DNA of 64,000 bases, from assembly GCA_009746045.1 (NCBI GenBank), contig RPFO01000017.1, forward strand, positions 1,787,452-1,851,451, in the 5' to 3' direction. Under the pieces are notes generated by a model. The model saw nothing but the letters and a program-made list of their open reading frames with translations, did no database searches and was not told where the DNA came from. This DNA comes from Mesostigma viride (taxonomy: Eukaryota > Streptophyta > Mesostigmatophyceae > Mesostigmatales > Mesostigmataceae). This document shows positions 9,801 through 22,019 of the stretch, in pieces (within the stretch, counting starts at the first letter, position 1; every line of letters begins with the position of its first letter). Position numbers and translations under genes: made by a program.

Positions 9801-10372
9801 ATGCTTGATCAGGGCGTGTGTTTCGAGCCTAGCTGGCCGGGAGTGTCTAGTGGTGAGCACCATTATAGCGCTATAAATAGAAAAAGACGCTAATTAGGGC
9901 TATGTATGCCCCAGCCCATGCACTCATTTGTTGGCCAAAAAAAATGTAGCGTCTATAGTTCCCTGAGTTTGTAGCTTGCTGAGCTATTTACATCATGAAA
10001 ATGACAAAACCTTGAACAGTTATTAATTTCCCCGCAAAAGTACCCTTTTTTTACCGGACATTGGGAATAAACATGTCATAAACACTTCAGATTAGGCAAC
10101 AAAATGTAGCGAAAATCCGGCTAACAGGGGGACAGCAGTGGTCCAAGTCCCAGGTCATTCCGACAAGTCTAGCTCAAGTTATTGCGTTTGGCGTGCTAAA
10201 ACCTGAACATACGCTAAATGAGGTTTTTCTGTGTATAAGGCCACCTAGGCATCATGTTTTCCATCCAAGAAGCCAAAAAACATGCCCAACTCGATCACAC
10301 AACATAAGAAAAGGCTAGGCACCTCATCTGCCCTCCCCTGCCCTCAGCATGGCCAGCCTTGCCAGCGTGCGC
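9801..10372. other. No supported gene
   Basis: AT-rich sequence with no credible coding region or repeat recognised. Confidence 0.4.
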
Positions 10373-10382
10373 ATAGCAACAC

Positions 10383-10451
10383 GTTTTCCGCGTTTTCCGC
10401 GGCCTGGCACTGAACGCAAAGGTTTTCACCTTTGCGGAGTGTCTGATCAGA
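10383..10451 (+). mobile_element. SINE-like element E, 69-bp truncated copy with target duplication
   Basis: Only the 3' third of element E, from GTTTTCCGCG through the conserved hairpin to CTGATCAGA. It is flanked by the 10-bp duplication ATAGCAACAC (10373-10382 and 10452-10461). Confidence 0.75.
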
Positions 10452-10461
10452 ATAGCAACAC

Positions 10462-12379
10462 CATCACTAGGCATACACGCACCAAGAGAGCATACACTAA
10501 GCTCAGCCCAAGGTTACCATGTAAATTTATGCCAAGAACTCAGCAAGTATACGTGTAAAAACCTTAGAAAGACTGCCCAAGCAATAGAGGCAACTGCAGC
10601 CTGCAAACTTGGCAGCAAATCATACATGTTGTATGCCAAGCATTCACATCCTATCCAGCTTGCCTTGCTGCACACATAGCAGGGAAGTCTTAATGGTGAT
10701 AGCTCAAGGAAAGCAATGGAAACACCTATCTAATGCAATGCCACTCATGCAGTATGGCCAGCAAAAGAACCACTCTCACCTTCCTTTCCAATAGGGCAAT
10801 TTGCTAAGAAGCTGATGCCAGCTTGTTAGCCTCTAGGCACATGCCGGATGTCGTTCTAAAACAGGCGTGTCAGATCCGGCACATAACAAAGCGTCTGAGC
10901 AAGGTCACGTCCAAAGGATTATGGAAAACAAATGTCAACACATTACCAACAACTTGACCTCGGCGCATTTAGCATGCCAGCCACAAACTACACGAAATTG
11001 TACGAAATAGCTAGGAATCTGACGATGCAACCGAAAGAAATGGAGCGCTTCCTGCAGGGAAACTGCCCGAAAAAAAGGCGAAAGGCCGACGTTAATGCAC
11101 CTGCCTGCGTGGAAATGTTTCATGCATAAACTGGCACGCAAGCTCGAACAATAAAAGACATCATCCATCGATCAGGCGAACAAGGAAGGTGCGCCTTCCG
11201 TGAATACGTCGAAGGCGACAGGCGCAGGCCTGCGTAGGTTCTTACCTTGAATGCCGGAAATGTAAAAGAAACCGGGAAGCTTCGGCACAAACTCGACAAC
11301 ACCATTAAGTTAGCTTCATAATCGCTCTTTAGAGCCTACGTTGCCTCACAATAGCTGCCGTAAACCTGCATTAAATTTCATGATCCGCAAGAGAAATTAT
11401 ATCCTGGACCCCCGCGCCCGTAGCCGTTCGAGAAATTAGCGATATTGCAAACCGTAAACTTTCCGCCACGCAATGAGGTAATCAACTAATCTTCTGCGAA
11501 ATTCAAGCATTTTTTCTAGCTGTTTACGTGCCATATCGATTAATATTGCATAAAGGCATGCCGCCATGGCCACTTCCGCGAGGGTTGAGCGGTCCGGGCA
11601 CACATTATACACCGTACGGACGGTACCGCGAATTTTTTGGCGCGGAAAATATTCGGCGCGCCACGTCCCCTTAATTGATGGCGATCCAACGCCATGGAAT
11701 GACTAGGGTAGTTGTCTGAGAGGAAAGACGCGAAGGCCACGTGGCTATCTATAGCAAGACCTGCATGGAGGGAGACAGAGGGCAACAAGAAAGGTTGATA
11801 GGGAAAACACACACACACACACACACACACCACCACCACCAACAACAACACAAACAAAAACAACCAAAACTAAGAAGGAAAAGAGGGAACACACATACAC
11901 GAAGGGGCTAAAAGAAAAAGTAAGGAGGTTGCTTGTGTGTTGAATGTTCAGGAAGTGTCTCACACAACATCAAACTTTGGCAATCTTATATTTACAAATT
12001 ATGATTCCACATGGACACATGTTGTTGCTGCCTGTGTAACACAAATACTCCTGGACGCATGCCTGCCCAACGTCCTTCAAAGACTAGAGCAGTTGTCTGA
12101 GACAAAACCTGTGCGGATGTCTGCTAGGGTAATACACCAAAATCTGGCAGCGTTCATGCCATTCACACACAAAGGGACTCCGTGGCTTTGGAACACAATA
12201 ATGTTTAGTACACGGCGCCATAATCAACCGAATGGCAGCCAACCCAAGCGTAGCACGGTGACAGAAAACGCTAGTCTGTAGCCGTACTACCCACAATTTA
12301 AACCCAGAGAACCAATAGTCAAGGTGGTCAGAACCTAATATACTCATGGTGCCCGGGAGTTCTAGGCACACGGCGAACA
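10462..12379. other. Largely non-coding; one small ORF and a CA repeat
   Basis: A 65-residue ORF at 10932-11129 (start MSTHYQQLDLG) ends in a basic PKKRRK stretch. I see no splice context for it and consider it unproven. A (AC)12 microsatellite lies at 11807-11830, followed by CAC- and CAA-rich sequence. An open frame at about 11943-12281 lacks a good start. No other genes are seen. Confidence 0.35.
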
Positions 12380-12474
12380 ATGCAAAGGCAGCGGCAGGCA
12401 ATGCCCGCCACTGCCCTTGTGCAGTGTCAGGTAGAGATAATCATCTCTCAATAAATAGGCTTGAAATTTAACGG

Positions 12475-13539
12475 TCACGAGACAGCCAGGAGAGGGCGGC
12501 CCCCGACCATCAGCTGCATCTGGGGCATGGCCATGCGCACCGTTTCATCACCCAGTGCTCCCCCAAGGGAAAAGGAGATGTGAGAGCGAGGTTTCTGCGT
12601 GCCCCATGCGTCCTCCTGGGTTGACCGCGCAGTACCGTTGATTGGCTGCCCTCCAAACGTGACACCTTGTGACACTGGTACACCCAGCCGCTTGCTGGAC
12701 ACAGAGCCCCGATAGACGGGAGGGGGCGGAGGCATCAAAATGCTGGGGTCCTCCCACAGCGAGCGGTAACCTCTCGACGTTTTCTTCCGTGTAGTCTGGA
12801 GCATGGCAGGGCAGGAAATTGCAGAAGATAACACATGAAAGCCAGAAGCACAGGTCAATACCAGCTAAATGCCAGTCTAGAACACATGAGGATGGACACA
12901 ACAGCCATGAAAAAGTATATCTCCCTTTGACATACGTGCAGTAAATAGATTTAAAGAATGGTAGAAACCCATGGACCAATTTAACAAAGCCGCACCTCGT
13001 CATCCTGAAGGTAGGTTGTAACCAGGCATGCTGGGATCCTCGAAGAGAGTGCGCTAGCGCCTTTACTGGAACGGCGCTTCCTGGGTTGCTCCGGGGAGCA
13101 TGGGGCGATGGCGGAGGAAGCCCTTTTCGCAAAGCCGCGGCGAACGGGATAGCTCGGCTCGACGGATCTTACATCGCGGCGACGGGTTGTCGCCGCGCTC
13201 GTTTGCTCTACGGCTACCCGCGCAGCTGCGGATTCAAATGACAGCACTTTCGCTTCCAGGAAAGACACCTCGCCTCGTAGTCTGCAGAGGGCCTCGTCCG
13301 CTTGACGCAACCTCGATACCGACTCGTCTCGGAGCTGTCCAACAGGCAACAAGCAAAGCACGGGAAAGGAACAAGCACAATTAGGCACGGGAACGAAAGC
13401 AGTCAGGGACGTGCAGGCACGGCAACTCGCGAACATCAAACAAGGCTGTGCACCACAAACAGTCGGCCGCGCTCGAATGAGAGCCCGGAATGATGCAGGT
13501 ACTCACCCTAGTAAGCCTCTCAATCTCAATGGCCGACAT
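12475..13539 (-). CDS. Three-exon coiled-coil protein family, copy 2
   Basis: Read on minus, the exons are 13507-13539, 12996-13334 and 12475-12795, with introns of 172 and 200 bp in phase 0, encoding 230 residues. The start is MSAIEIERLTR. Exon 2 gives LRDESVSRLRQADEAL and a basic segment PRKRRSSKG; exon 3 gives MPPPPPVYRG and ends GGRPLLAVS. It lies head to head with copy 3 (starts 1430 bp apart). The inverted homology reaches beyond both stop codons, to about 12380 and 16135. Small changes from copies 1 and 3 (for example SFSLGG in place of SFSFGG) leave the frame open, so I take it as intact. Family and function are not recognised. Confidence 0.75.
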
Positions 13540-14968
13540 AGCTGGCGCAGGGGATAGCAAACTCTGTATGCGGAGGGGAACACTCTAGTACGGGACGCCT
13601 TGCTGAAGCGGCCTTTTTCATCGTGACGCAAGGACGCGTTGTCTTGGCGTTGGGCCGGCATCCTTTTTTAATGCGATAATTTATTGAAAAGGACAGGACA
13701 CGGGGACAGGAGACTATCTCTTTGAGGAGAGAGGGCGGACTGACACCAAAGACGTTTTCAACGATGTTGCCAGAATGTTGCTCCGAAATTCGTCCAGATT
13801 CCTTGGGATGGGAAGTTCGGTACTTCGGAATTTTCGAAGATTTTGAAGGCCTGCACGGCGTGGTAAATGCAGTATCTTACTTCAGCAATCAGCGCATGTG
13901 GTGCCCGAGCATTACGTAGGATGCACCAGGGATGCACCCGTTTGTGGGTGGGCGGTCTCATCTGATGCCCAACCCAGAAGCTCGCTTCAGTCTCGAGCAG
14001 GTGCCAGACTGCCAGGTAGGTGGGCGACCACTGACCAGACTCTTTTCCGTGCAACAGTACTGTAGATGTACCTTTAATGCAACTGTACCTATTCGTGGCA
14101 TCGAACTGACTCGGGATACGATACGACAAAATGTTGAGTTGAGCCTTGAGTTGAGTTGAGTTTATTCCCACGCCGGTGGTCCGACAGGGTTATTAATAGT
14201 GGATCCAACGGCTGGTCCTGCCTTATGGGGGTGGCAAACACATACATGCGAGAAATGGACTTGACCCATGTGCGGCGTGGGTAACGTAACATCAACGACA
14301 TCAACCACAACTCCACAAGCCAAACGACAACAACCAGAAGCCATAGCAGTGACAGCTGACAGATTTGAGAGCTTGAGGCATACATTCTGGTCAGATTTGA
14401 GGGCTTGAGGCATTCATTCTGGCTGACGCAGTTACACATAGGGTGACCCTACGGCCACAAGGCATCCTGTCGCATCGTCAGTCGTCCAGCGCTGCCAAAA
14501 GCCCGTCGCCCGAAGCGCGCTTCTGGGATAGTTGGATTCGCACGCCCGACCATAACGGGTGCGTCTTGCAGCATCCTGCGTAGTGCGTACACCAGTCAGT
14601 CCCACGACTGACTGCGAACACCGTCATGCTCGATCATCACATTCGCTGAAGTAAGAGATCCTGCATTTACCACCCCGTGCAGGCCTACAAAATTGGCAAG
14701 TACAGAACCTCCCATCGCACGCCTTGAAGGAAGCCCAAGGAATCTGGACGATTTGGAGCGACGTTGGTCAAAACCACCACTTTGCTGTCAATCCGCCAAC
14801 TCCCGTCCCGATCCTCATTTTTTGTATTGTTGCATCAAAAGATAGTATGCCGGCCCAACGCCGAGCCAACGCGTCCTTGCGTCACGATGAAAAAGGCGCC
14901 CTCAGCAAGGCGTCTCGCTCTAGAGCGTTCCCTTCCGCACATAGAGTTTGCTATCACCTGCGTCAGCT
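13540..14968. promoter_or_regulatory. Head-to-head intergenic region between copies 2 and 3
   Basis: The outer parts (13540-13890 and 14645-14968) are inverted versions of one another and of the region upstream of copy 1, so they probably include the two promoters. Inside lies unrelated sequence with GAGTT repeats near 14145-14162. A segment near 14185-14215 (GTGGATCCAACGGCTGGTCC) resembles 53640-53685. No gene is seen in the middle. Confidence 0.45.
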
Positions 14969-16033
14969 ATGTCGGCCATTGAGATTGAGAGGCTTACTAA
15001 GGTGAGTACCTGCATAATTCTGGGTTGTCATTCGAGCCCGACCGTCTGTTTGTGGTGCACAGCCTTGTTTGATGTTCGTGAGTTGCCGTGCCTGCACGTC
15101 CCTGACTGCTTTCGTTCCCGTGCCTAATTGTGCTTGTTCCTTTCCCGTGCTTTGCGTGTTGCCTGTCGGTCAGCTCCGAGACGAGTCGGTATCGAGGTTG
15201 CGTCAAGCGGACGAGGCCCTCTGCAGACTACGAGGCGAGGTGTCTTTCCTGGAAGCGAAAGTGCTGTCATTTGAATCCGCAGCTGCGCGGGCAGCCGTAG
15301 AGCAAACGAGCGCGGCGAACACTCGTCGCCGTGATGTAAGATCCGTCGAGCCGAGCTATCCCGTTCGCCGCGGCCCTGTGAAAAGGGCTTCCTCCGCCAT
15401 CGCCCCATGCTCCCCGGAGCAACCCAGGAAGCGCCGTTCCAGTAAAGGCGCTAGCGCACTCTCTTCGAGGATCCCAGCATGCCTGGTTACAACCTACCTT
15501 CAGGATGACGAGGTGCGGCTTTGTTAAATTGGTCTATGGGTTTCTACCATTCTTTAAATCTATTTACTGCACGTATGTCGAAGGGAGATATACTTTTTCA
15601 TGGCTGTTGTGTCCATCCTCATGTGTTCTAGACTGGCATTTAGCTGGTATTGACCTGTGCTTCTGGCTTTCATGTGTTATCTTCTGCAATTTCCTGCCCT
15701 GCCATGCTCCAGACTACACGGAAGAAAACGTCGAGAGGTTACCGCTCGCTGTGGGAGGACCCCAGCATTTTGATGCCTCCGCCCCCTCCCGTCTATCGGG
15801 GCTCTGTGTCCAGCAAGCGGCTGGGTGTACCAGTGTCACAAGGTGTCACGTTTGGAGGGCAGCCAATCAACGGTACTGCGCGGTCAACCCAGGAGGGCGC
15901 ATGGGGCACGCAGAAACCTCGCTCTCACATCTCCTTTTCCTTTGGGGGAGCGCTGGGCGATGAAACGGTGCGCATGGCCATGCCCCAGATGCAGCTGATG
16001 GTCGGGGGCCGCCCTCTCCTGGCTGTCTCGTGA
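14969..16033 (+). CDS. Three-exon coiled-coil protein family, copy 3
   Basis: Exons are 14969-15001, 15174-15512 and 15713-16033, with introns of 172 and 200 bp in phase 0, encoding 230 residues. The donor after exon 1 is a textbook GTGAGT, and the acceptors are GGTCAG and CTCCAG. The protein starts MSAIEIERLTK, then has the charged heptad-like segment of about residues 12-55, a basic stretch, a proline patch at about residues 146-150 and a Gly/Ser-rich C terminus. Intron 2 appears identical to that of copy 1 over 200 bp, while intron 1 matches copy 2 and not copy 1. A proline-rich, DNA- or cytoskeleton-associated role is possible but has no support beyond composition. Confidence 0.78.
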
Positions 16034-16135
16034 CCGTTAAATTTCAAGGGCCTATTTATTGAGAGATGATTATCTCTACCTGACTCTGCAAGGGCAGTGG
16101 CGGACACTGCCCGCCGCTGCCTTGCTGCTGTCATG

Positions 16136-16557
16136 CCCTGCCTGCTTAGCACAGGGAAGGCATCATGTGTATACTAGTTGCTTAGTTTGTAATATCTTAG
16201 TGGCGGGAGTGTGGCCGGAGTGCCCTGTAGGATTTGCTGTCGCCATTATATGACGGGTAAATGAGTGTTCTGTGCTGCATTTGAAGGCTAGTCTTGTTGC
16301 AGCATACATTCGATAGGTCGCCGTGCGTCCAGGCATAGTTGTCTCACTTGACATTACTATTTGCCTCACTTGACATAGACACAGCGTGCCTTGGCATCAT
16401 CGTTAGCAAGTGTATATCACTCGTGCTCATCCAGATCAAGCCCCCAAGAGACCTTGTATTTAACCGCAAGGTTCAAATGCTTGCGCGCAAGCTTATTTCT
16501 TCATGCAATTTATGCAATCACCTAACCAATCCGCTTTATTGCACGAGTATTTATTGC
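16136..16557. other. No supported gene
   Basis: Non-coding sequence between the gene pair and the LINE cluster. Nothing recognised. Confidence 0.4.
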
Positions 16558-16825
16558 ACGGTCATAGAGGACAACAATCGAATGATCAGAATAGAGGACA
16601 ACAAACCCCCTCCCGTTGGGAAGCGCGTTTGCAAACACGCGCGAAGCACGCCAGACAGGTCCCCTAGGGTAGAGAGCTTAGTCTAGAGTTGGCTTGATGT
16701 TGTAGATAGACTAGACCGGTAGGATTGTGTGTGTCCCCATCCATCTGGACATCCATCGATCGGGGTTAATGCTCCGTGACTCCCCAACGGGGGCACGAGC
16801 CTAATTGATTAATTATTTATTAAAA
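16558..16825 (+). mobile_element. LINE-A 3' end fragment
   Basis: End of ORF2 (GTCATAGAGGACAAC, then CCCGTTGGGAAGCG), 3'UTR with ACCGGTAGGATTG, a short interrupted CATC slot (CATCCATCTGGACATCC), the terminal motif and a TTAA-like tail. It lies tail to tail with the LINE-B fragment to its right. Confidence 0.75.
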
Positions 16826-17100
16826 TTAATTTAAATTATAACATGCCTCCGTTGGGAGATCATGTAGCACATATTCCTTGATGGATGGGTGGAGTGCGCG
16901 AGGAAGCCGCGTAATCGAACTAACCTAACTCTAAGCTATCTAGTCTAGAAATTAAATCTTAACGACACTACTCATCAAAACGCCGCCTCCTCTTGGGAGG
17001 AGGTGGCTTGCCCACAGGGGCTGGCATGTGAGCCTTGACAATCTTCTGCCACCGCGTCTTGTTCTGCATGGCAGTCCAAAGAAGGGAGAGAGAGTGGATT
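16826..17100 (-). mobile_element. LINE-B 3' end, truncated copy
   Basis: On minus it has only the last codons of ORF2 (PAPVGKPPPPKRRRRFDE), a 3'UTR, the terminus TGTGCTACATGATCTCCC and an AT-rich tail. It joins the next LINE-B copy through that copy's own pentamer tail at about 17098-17120. Confidence 0.75.
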
Positions 17101-17790
17101 AAATTAAATTAAATTAAATTATAACATGACTCCGTTGGGACATCATGTAGCACATATTCCCATGGATGGATGGAGGGGGGGGCAAAGCCGCGAAACCGAA
17201 CTAATCTAACTCTAATCTAATCTAATCTAGAAAACCCTACTTATTCTACTCAGCAAAGCGCCCCTTCCGCTTGGGGGGAGGGGGATTGCCCACAGGGGCG
17301 GGCGTATGAGCCTGGACAATGGTTTTCCACCTCCTCTTGTCCTGCATAGCAGTCCAAGCAAGAGAGAGGGAGTGAATGCGATTTTCAAACTGCGCTGGGA
17401 CCACTAGGTCAGCCATCAACTGCTGTGGGTAGGTCATGACATGTTTGCCTACCTTCTTAGGAATGTCCTTAGGGCCAGGCCAGGTCAGGATATGCCGTCC
17501 TAGCTGGCCAAGCCGCTGTGGGCCGGCCAGACCGAGGGCGATGTCTACCTGGCTGGTGCGAGCAAGATGTCCTACGAATGCTATCCTACGGTGTCTAATC
17601 TCGTCCGAAATGCGAGGCATGCCCTGGTACAAAGATTCTAAAGACCTATGCGTGTCAAACCCTACATTCAGGGCCTGACGGAGCATCCTGGTTACCGTGC
17701 CGTTTAGCTTGGTCGCCAGCGTGTCCGTGAGCGTCCATGCCTCGGCGCCATACGTGAGCACCGTGAGGACCAGGACCTTGAGGAGCATGC
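17101..17790 (-). mobile_element. LINE-B 5'-truncated copy
   Basis: On minus: [39 protein letters not shown] and a C-terminal stretch ending [12 protein letters not shown], with stop at 17246-17248. The 3'UTR, the LINE-B terminus and a TTTAA tail follow. The RT catalytic region is absent. It is fused in frame to a second LINE-B fragment upstream on the same strand. Confidence 0.8.
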
Positions 17791-18255
17791 ATGCGCTTGC
17801 GGTGCTCGAGAGAGAGTGGATGCGGTGTTCAAACTGGGCTGGGACCACTAGGTCGTCCAGCAACTGAACATCTGGATGTAGTTCGTGGCATGTTTCCCTA
17901 CCCTTTCTGGAATGTTCTTGGGGCCAGGCCAGGATCGTACCGTTGTGATCAAAATTTGCCGCCAGGCTGGCTGGCTGGCCAAGCCGCTGGGGGCTGGCCA
18001 GACCAAGGGCTGTGTCGACCTGGCTGGTGCGAGCAAGGTGTCCTACAAATGCTATCCTACGCTGCCTAATCTCGTCCGAAATACGAGTCATACCCTGATA
18101 CAAAGACTCCAGTGACCTACGCTTGGAAAACCCTACGTTCAGGACCTGTCGGAGCATCCTGTAAACCGTGCCGTCTAGCTTAGCTGCAAATGTTGGCGTG
18201 AGTGTCCACGCCTCGGCGCCATACGTGAGCACCGTGAGGACGACAAAGGACCAAC
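17791..18255 (-). mobile_element. Second LINE-B fragment, tandem with the first
   Basis: It repeats [18 protein letters not shown] and [19 protein letters not shown], then degenerates before the start of the next copy. It is truncated at its 5' side exactly where the ATCC tract begins. Confidence 0.75.
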
Positions 18256-20839
18256 GATCCATCCATCCATCCATCCATCCATCCATCCATCCATCCATCC
18301 ATCCATCCATCCATCCATCCATCCATCCATCCATCCATCCATCCATCCATCCATCCATCCATCCATCCATCCATCCATCCATCCATCCATCCATCCATCC
18401 ATCCATCCATCCATCCATCCATCCATCCATCCATCCATCCATCCATCCATCCATCCATCCATCCATCCATCCATCCATCCATCCATCCATCCATCCATCC
18501 ATCCATCCATCCATCCATCCATCCATCCATCCATCCATCCATCCATCCATCCATCCATCCATCCATCCATCCATCCATCCATCCATCCATCCATCCATCC
18601 ATCCATCCATCCATCCATCCATCCATCCATCCATCCATCCATCCATCCATCCATCCATCCATCCATCCATCCATCCATCCATCCATCCATCCATCCATCC
18701 ATCCATCCATCCATCCATCCATCCATCCATCCATCCATCCATCCATCCATCCATCCATCCATCCATCCATCCATCCATCCATCCATCCATCCATCCATCC
18801 ATCCATCCATCCATCCATCCATCCATCCATCCATCCATCCATCCATCCATCCATCCATCCATCCATCCATCCATCCATCCATCCATCCATCCATCCATCC
18901 ATCCATCCATCCATCCATCCATCCATCCATCCATCCATCCATCCATCCATCCATCCATCCATCCATCCATCCATCCATCCATCCATCCATCCATCCATCC
19001 ATCCATCCATCCATCCATCCATCCATCCATCCATCCATCCATCCATCCATCCATCCATCCATCCATCCATCCATCCATCCATCCATCCATCCATCCATCC
19101 ATCCATCCATCCATCCATCCATCCATCCATCCATCCATCCATCCATCCATCCATCCATCCATCCATCCATCCATCCATCCATCCATCCATCCATCCATCC
19201 ATCCATCCATCCATCCATCCATCCATCCATCCATCCATCCATCCATCCATCCATCCATCCATCCATCCATCCATCCATCCATCCATCCATCCATCCATCC
19301 ATCCATCCATCCATCCATCCATCCATCCATCCATCCATCCATCCATCCATCCATCCATCCATCCATCCATCCATCCATCCATCCATCCATCCATCCATCC
19401 ATCCATCCATCCATCCATCCATCCATCCATCCATCCATCCATCCATCCATCCATCCATCCATCCATCCATCCATCCATCCATCCATCCATCCATCCATCC
19501 ATCCATCCATCCATCCATCCATCCATCCATCCATCCATCCATCCATCCATCCATCCATCCATCCATCCATCCATCCATCCATCCATCCATCCATCCATCC
19601 ATCCATCCATCCATCCATCCATCCATCCATCCATCCATCCATCCATCCATCCATCCATCCATCCATCCATCCATCCATCCATCCATCCATCCATCCATCC
19701 ATCCATCCATCCATCCATCCATCCATCCATCCATCCATCCATCCATCCATCCATCCATCCATCCATCCATCCATCCATCCATCCATCCATCCATCCATCC
19801 ATCCATCCATCCATCCATCCATCCATCCATCCATCCATCCATCCATCCATCCATCCATCCATCCATCCATCCATCCATCCATCCATCCATCCATCCATCC
19901 ATCCATCCATCCATCCATCCATCCATCCATCCATCCATCCATCCATCCATCCATCCATCCATCCATCCATCCATCCATCCATCCATCCATCCATCCATCC
20001 ATCCATCCATCCATCCATCCATCCATCCATCCATCCATCCATCCATCCATCCATCCATCCATCCATCCATCCATCCATCCATCCATCCATCCATCCATCC
20101 ATCCATCCATCCATCCATCCATCCATCCATCCATCCATCCATCCATCCATCCATCCATCCATCCATCCATCCATCCATCCATCCATCCATCCATCCATCC
20201 ATCCATCCATCCATCCATCCATCCATCCATCCATCCATCCATCCATCCATCCATCCATCCATCCATCCATCCATCCATCCATCCATCCATCCATCCATCC
20301 ATCCATCCATCCATCCATCCATCCATCCATCCATCCATCCATCCATCCATCCATCCATCCATCCATCCATCCATCCATCCATCCATCCATCCATCCATCC
20401 ATCCATCCATCCATCCATCCATCCATCCATCCATCCATCCATCCATCCATCCATCCATCCATCCATCCATCCATCCATCCATCCATCCATCCATCCATCC
20501 ATCCATCCATCCATCCATCCATCCATCCATCCATCCATCCATCCATCCATCCATCCATCCATCCATCCATCCATCCATCCATCCATCCATCCATCCATCC
20601 ATCCATCCATCCATCCATCCATCCATCCATCCATCCATCCATCCATCCATCCATCCATCCATCCATCCATCCATCCATCCATCCATCCATCCATCCATCC
20701 ATCCATCCATCCATCCATCCATCCATCCATCCATCCATCCATCCATCCATCCATCCATCCATCCATCCATCCATCCATCCATCCATCCATCCATCCATCC
20801 ATCCATCCATCCATCCATCCATCCACCCATCCATCCATC
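18256..20839 (+). repeat. 2.57-kb pure (ATCC)n array
   Basis: From 18256 to 20824 I see no interruption, giving about 642 units. A single variant unit (ACCC) and a few final units follow. Because 4-bp units keep a 12-bp coding period and contain no stop, long frames encoding HPSI or GWMD repeats run through it on both strands. They are artefacts. It is bounded by LINE-B on the left and a LINE-A terminus on the right. Confidence 0.95.
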
Positions 20840-20885
20840 GGGGTTACTACTCCGTGACTCCCCAACGGGAGCATATGCTGCATGG
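20825..20885 (+). mobile_element. LINE-A terminus following the ATCC array
   Basis: CATCGGGGTTACTACTCCGT and the following CCCCAACGGGAGCA are a slightly changed LINE-A terminal motif. It shows that the array sits in the LINE-A 3'UTR repeat slot. Confidence 0.75.
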
Positions 20886-21050
20886 GTATAGTAAATTAAT
20901 TATAAATTTAATTTAATTCATTAATACACAGGCATTGTCGCCTTGATACACAGGCAACCAAAAAAAAAAAAAAAAGAAAAATTAAACAGAAAAGACATTT
21001 TTCATAACATGCCTCCGTTGGGAGATCATGTAGCACATATTCCTTGACGG
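20886..21050 (-). mobile_element. LINE-B terminus with AT/A-rich tail
   Basis: On minus it reads TATGTGCTACATGATCTCCC, then AACGGAGGCATGTTATG, followed by an A/T-rich stretch with a 16-base A run. Its unique side is cut by the 8.9-kb transposon inserted at 21058. Confidence 0.6.
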
Positions 21051-21057
21051 CAGCCTT

Positions 21058-21089
21058 CCCTACCAGCCATTTAGAATGTACTCCAGCAC
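21058..21089 (+). repeat. Left terminal inverted repeat of the 8.9-kb transposon
   Basis: 32 bp starting CCCTACCAGCCATTTAGA and ending CTCCAGCAC, identical to the reverse complement of 29932-29963. The sequence just inside (AAGTACATTTTG) is the inverted form of the one just inside the right end (CAAAATGTACTT). Confidence 0.85.
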
Positions 21090-21223
21090 AAGTACATTTT
21101 GAGTTTTTCCAAGTTTCCTCTTTTTTGCTTGTTTCAAGTTCAGTTCTGCAAAAAAAGTGTCCCCATGGCCCCTGGATCTCATCTGGAGGTAGTTGAACTA
21201 GTATATGCTACAAAATACTACAT

Positions 21224-21271
21224 TGTACTAGTTTGTACTACTTTGTACTACATTTTTACTATAATGTACTA
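21224..21271 (+). promoter_or_regulatory. TGTACTA heptamer cluster in the left subterminal region
   Basis: TGTACTA occurs at 21224, 21234, 21244 and 21265, the first three exactly 10 bp apart. The same heptamer occurs three times in each arm of the central palindrome. A transposase-binding role is inferred. Confidence 0.5.
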
Positions 21272-21299
21272 CATTGAACTACATTTGAACAAATTTTAA

Positions 21300-22019
21300 G
21301 GCTGCTATGCAGTTGTCTAGTGTTCCAGACCCTTGAAAAACAGGTTTTGCCGCCTCTTTCGGCTCCCCGACCCTGCTCGCGCCCAGATTCGCTACACGAA
21401 AACTGTCGCAGCCACCGGACTAATGAGGCAATCCTGCCCCCCATTGCGCCTTGCGATCACATGTAATCAAGCAAGCATGTCATGCATACTGGTGTTGTCA
21501 TAATTCATCTTGTAGCGATAAGCAAGTATTAAGTGAGACAGCTATATAATCAGGGACCATAGAAAGCGCCTCACAATCATGACACATGCACATGGCAAAA
21601 TAGCAACTTCATTGTGGCAAAACTCTTGAAACTCACCAAACATCACCAACCACAAATTATATTGTTGCCTTTTATTAAGAGAGTTTTGAACAAGGCAAGT
21701 TGCAACACCCGGTTTCCAACCATGATGGACTGTGGGCACACATATTCCATGCATGGCTATCTTGATGAAAGAGCCCGTGAGCTTTACTCTTAGTTTGCAC
21801 ATGCATAGTCCTAGTTGTCATGCCATTCTTGATGCATGATACATGTATAATCAATGCCTGCGCGAAAACATGAGCCACAAAACATATGGTGTAAGACAAT
21901 GTACAGCATCCTGCAAACATATCGCTCACCTGTGCTCCTTAATGAGCAGCACTTAACAAGACATCCCACCATGCCTCATAGACCTTGATAAGCATGGCAT
22001 CGATAGCCAAGCTACTAAT
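21300..22019. other. Left internal non-coding part of the transposon
   Basis: AT-rich sequence between the subterminal motifs and the stop codon of the minus-strand gene. No ORF is credible. It probably contains the 3'UTR of that gene. Confidence 0.45.

Noticed and set aside
10932-11129. 65-residue ORF with PKKRRK as a gene
   Set aside because: Short, no upstream or downstream exon, no recognisable similarity; reported only within the intergenic entry.
17246-20891. Giant open frames encoding WMDG or HPSI repeats on both strands
   Set aside because: They are created by the stop-free ATCC array. The only real coding trace is the LINE-B fragment at the minus-strand end.
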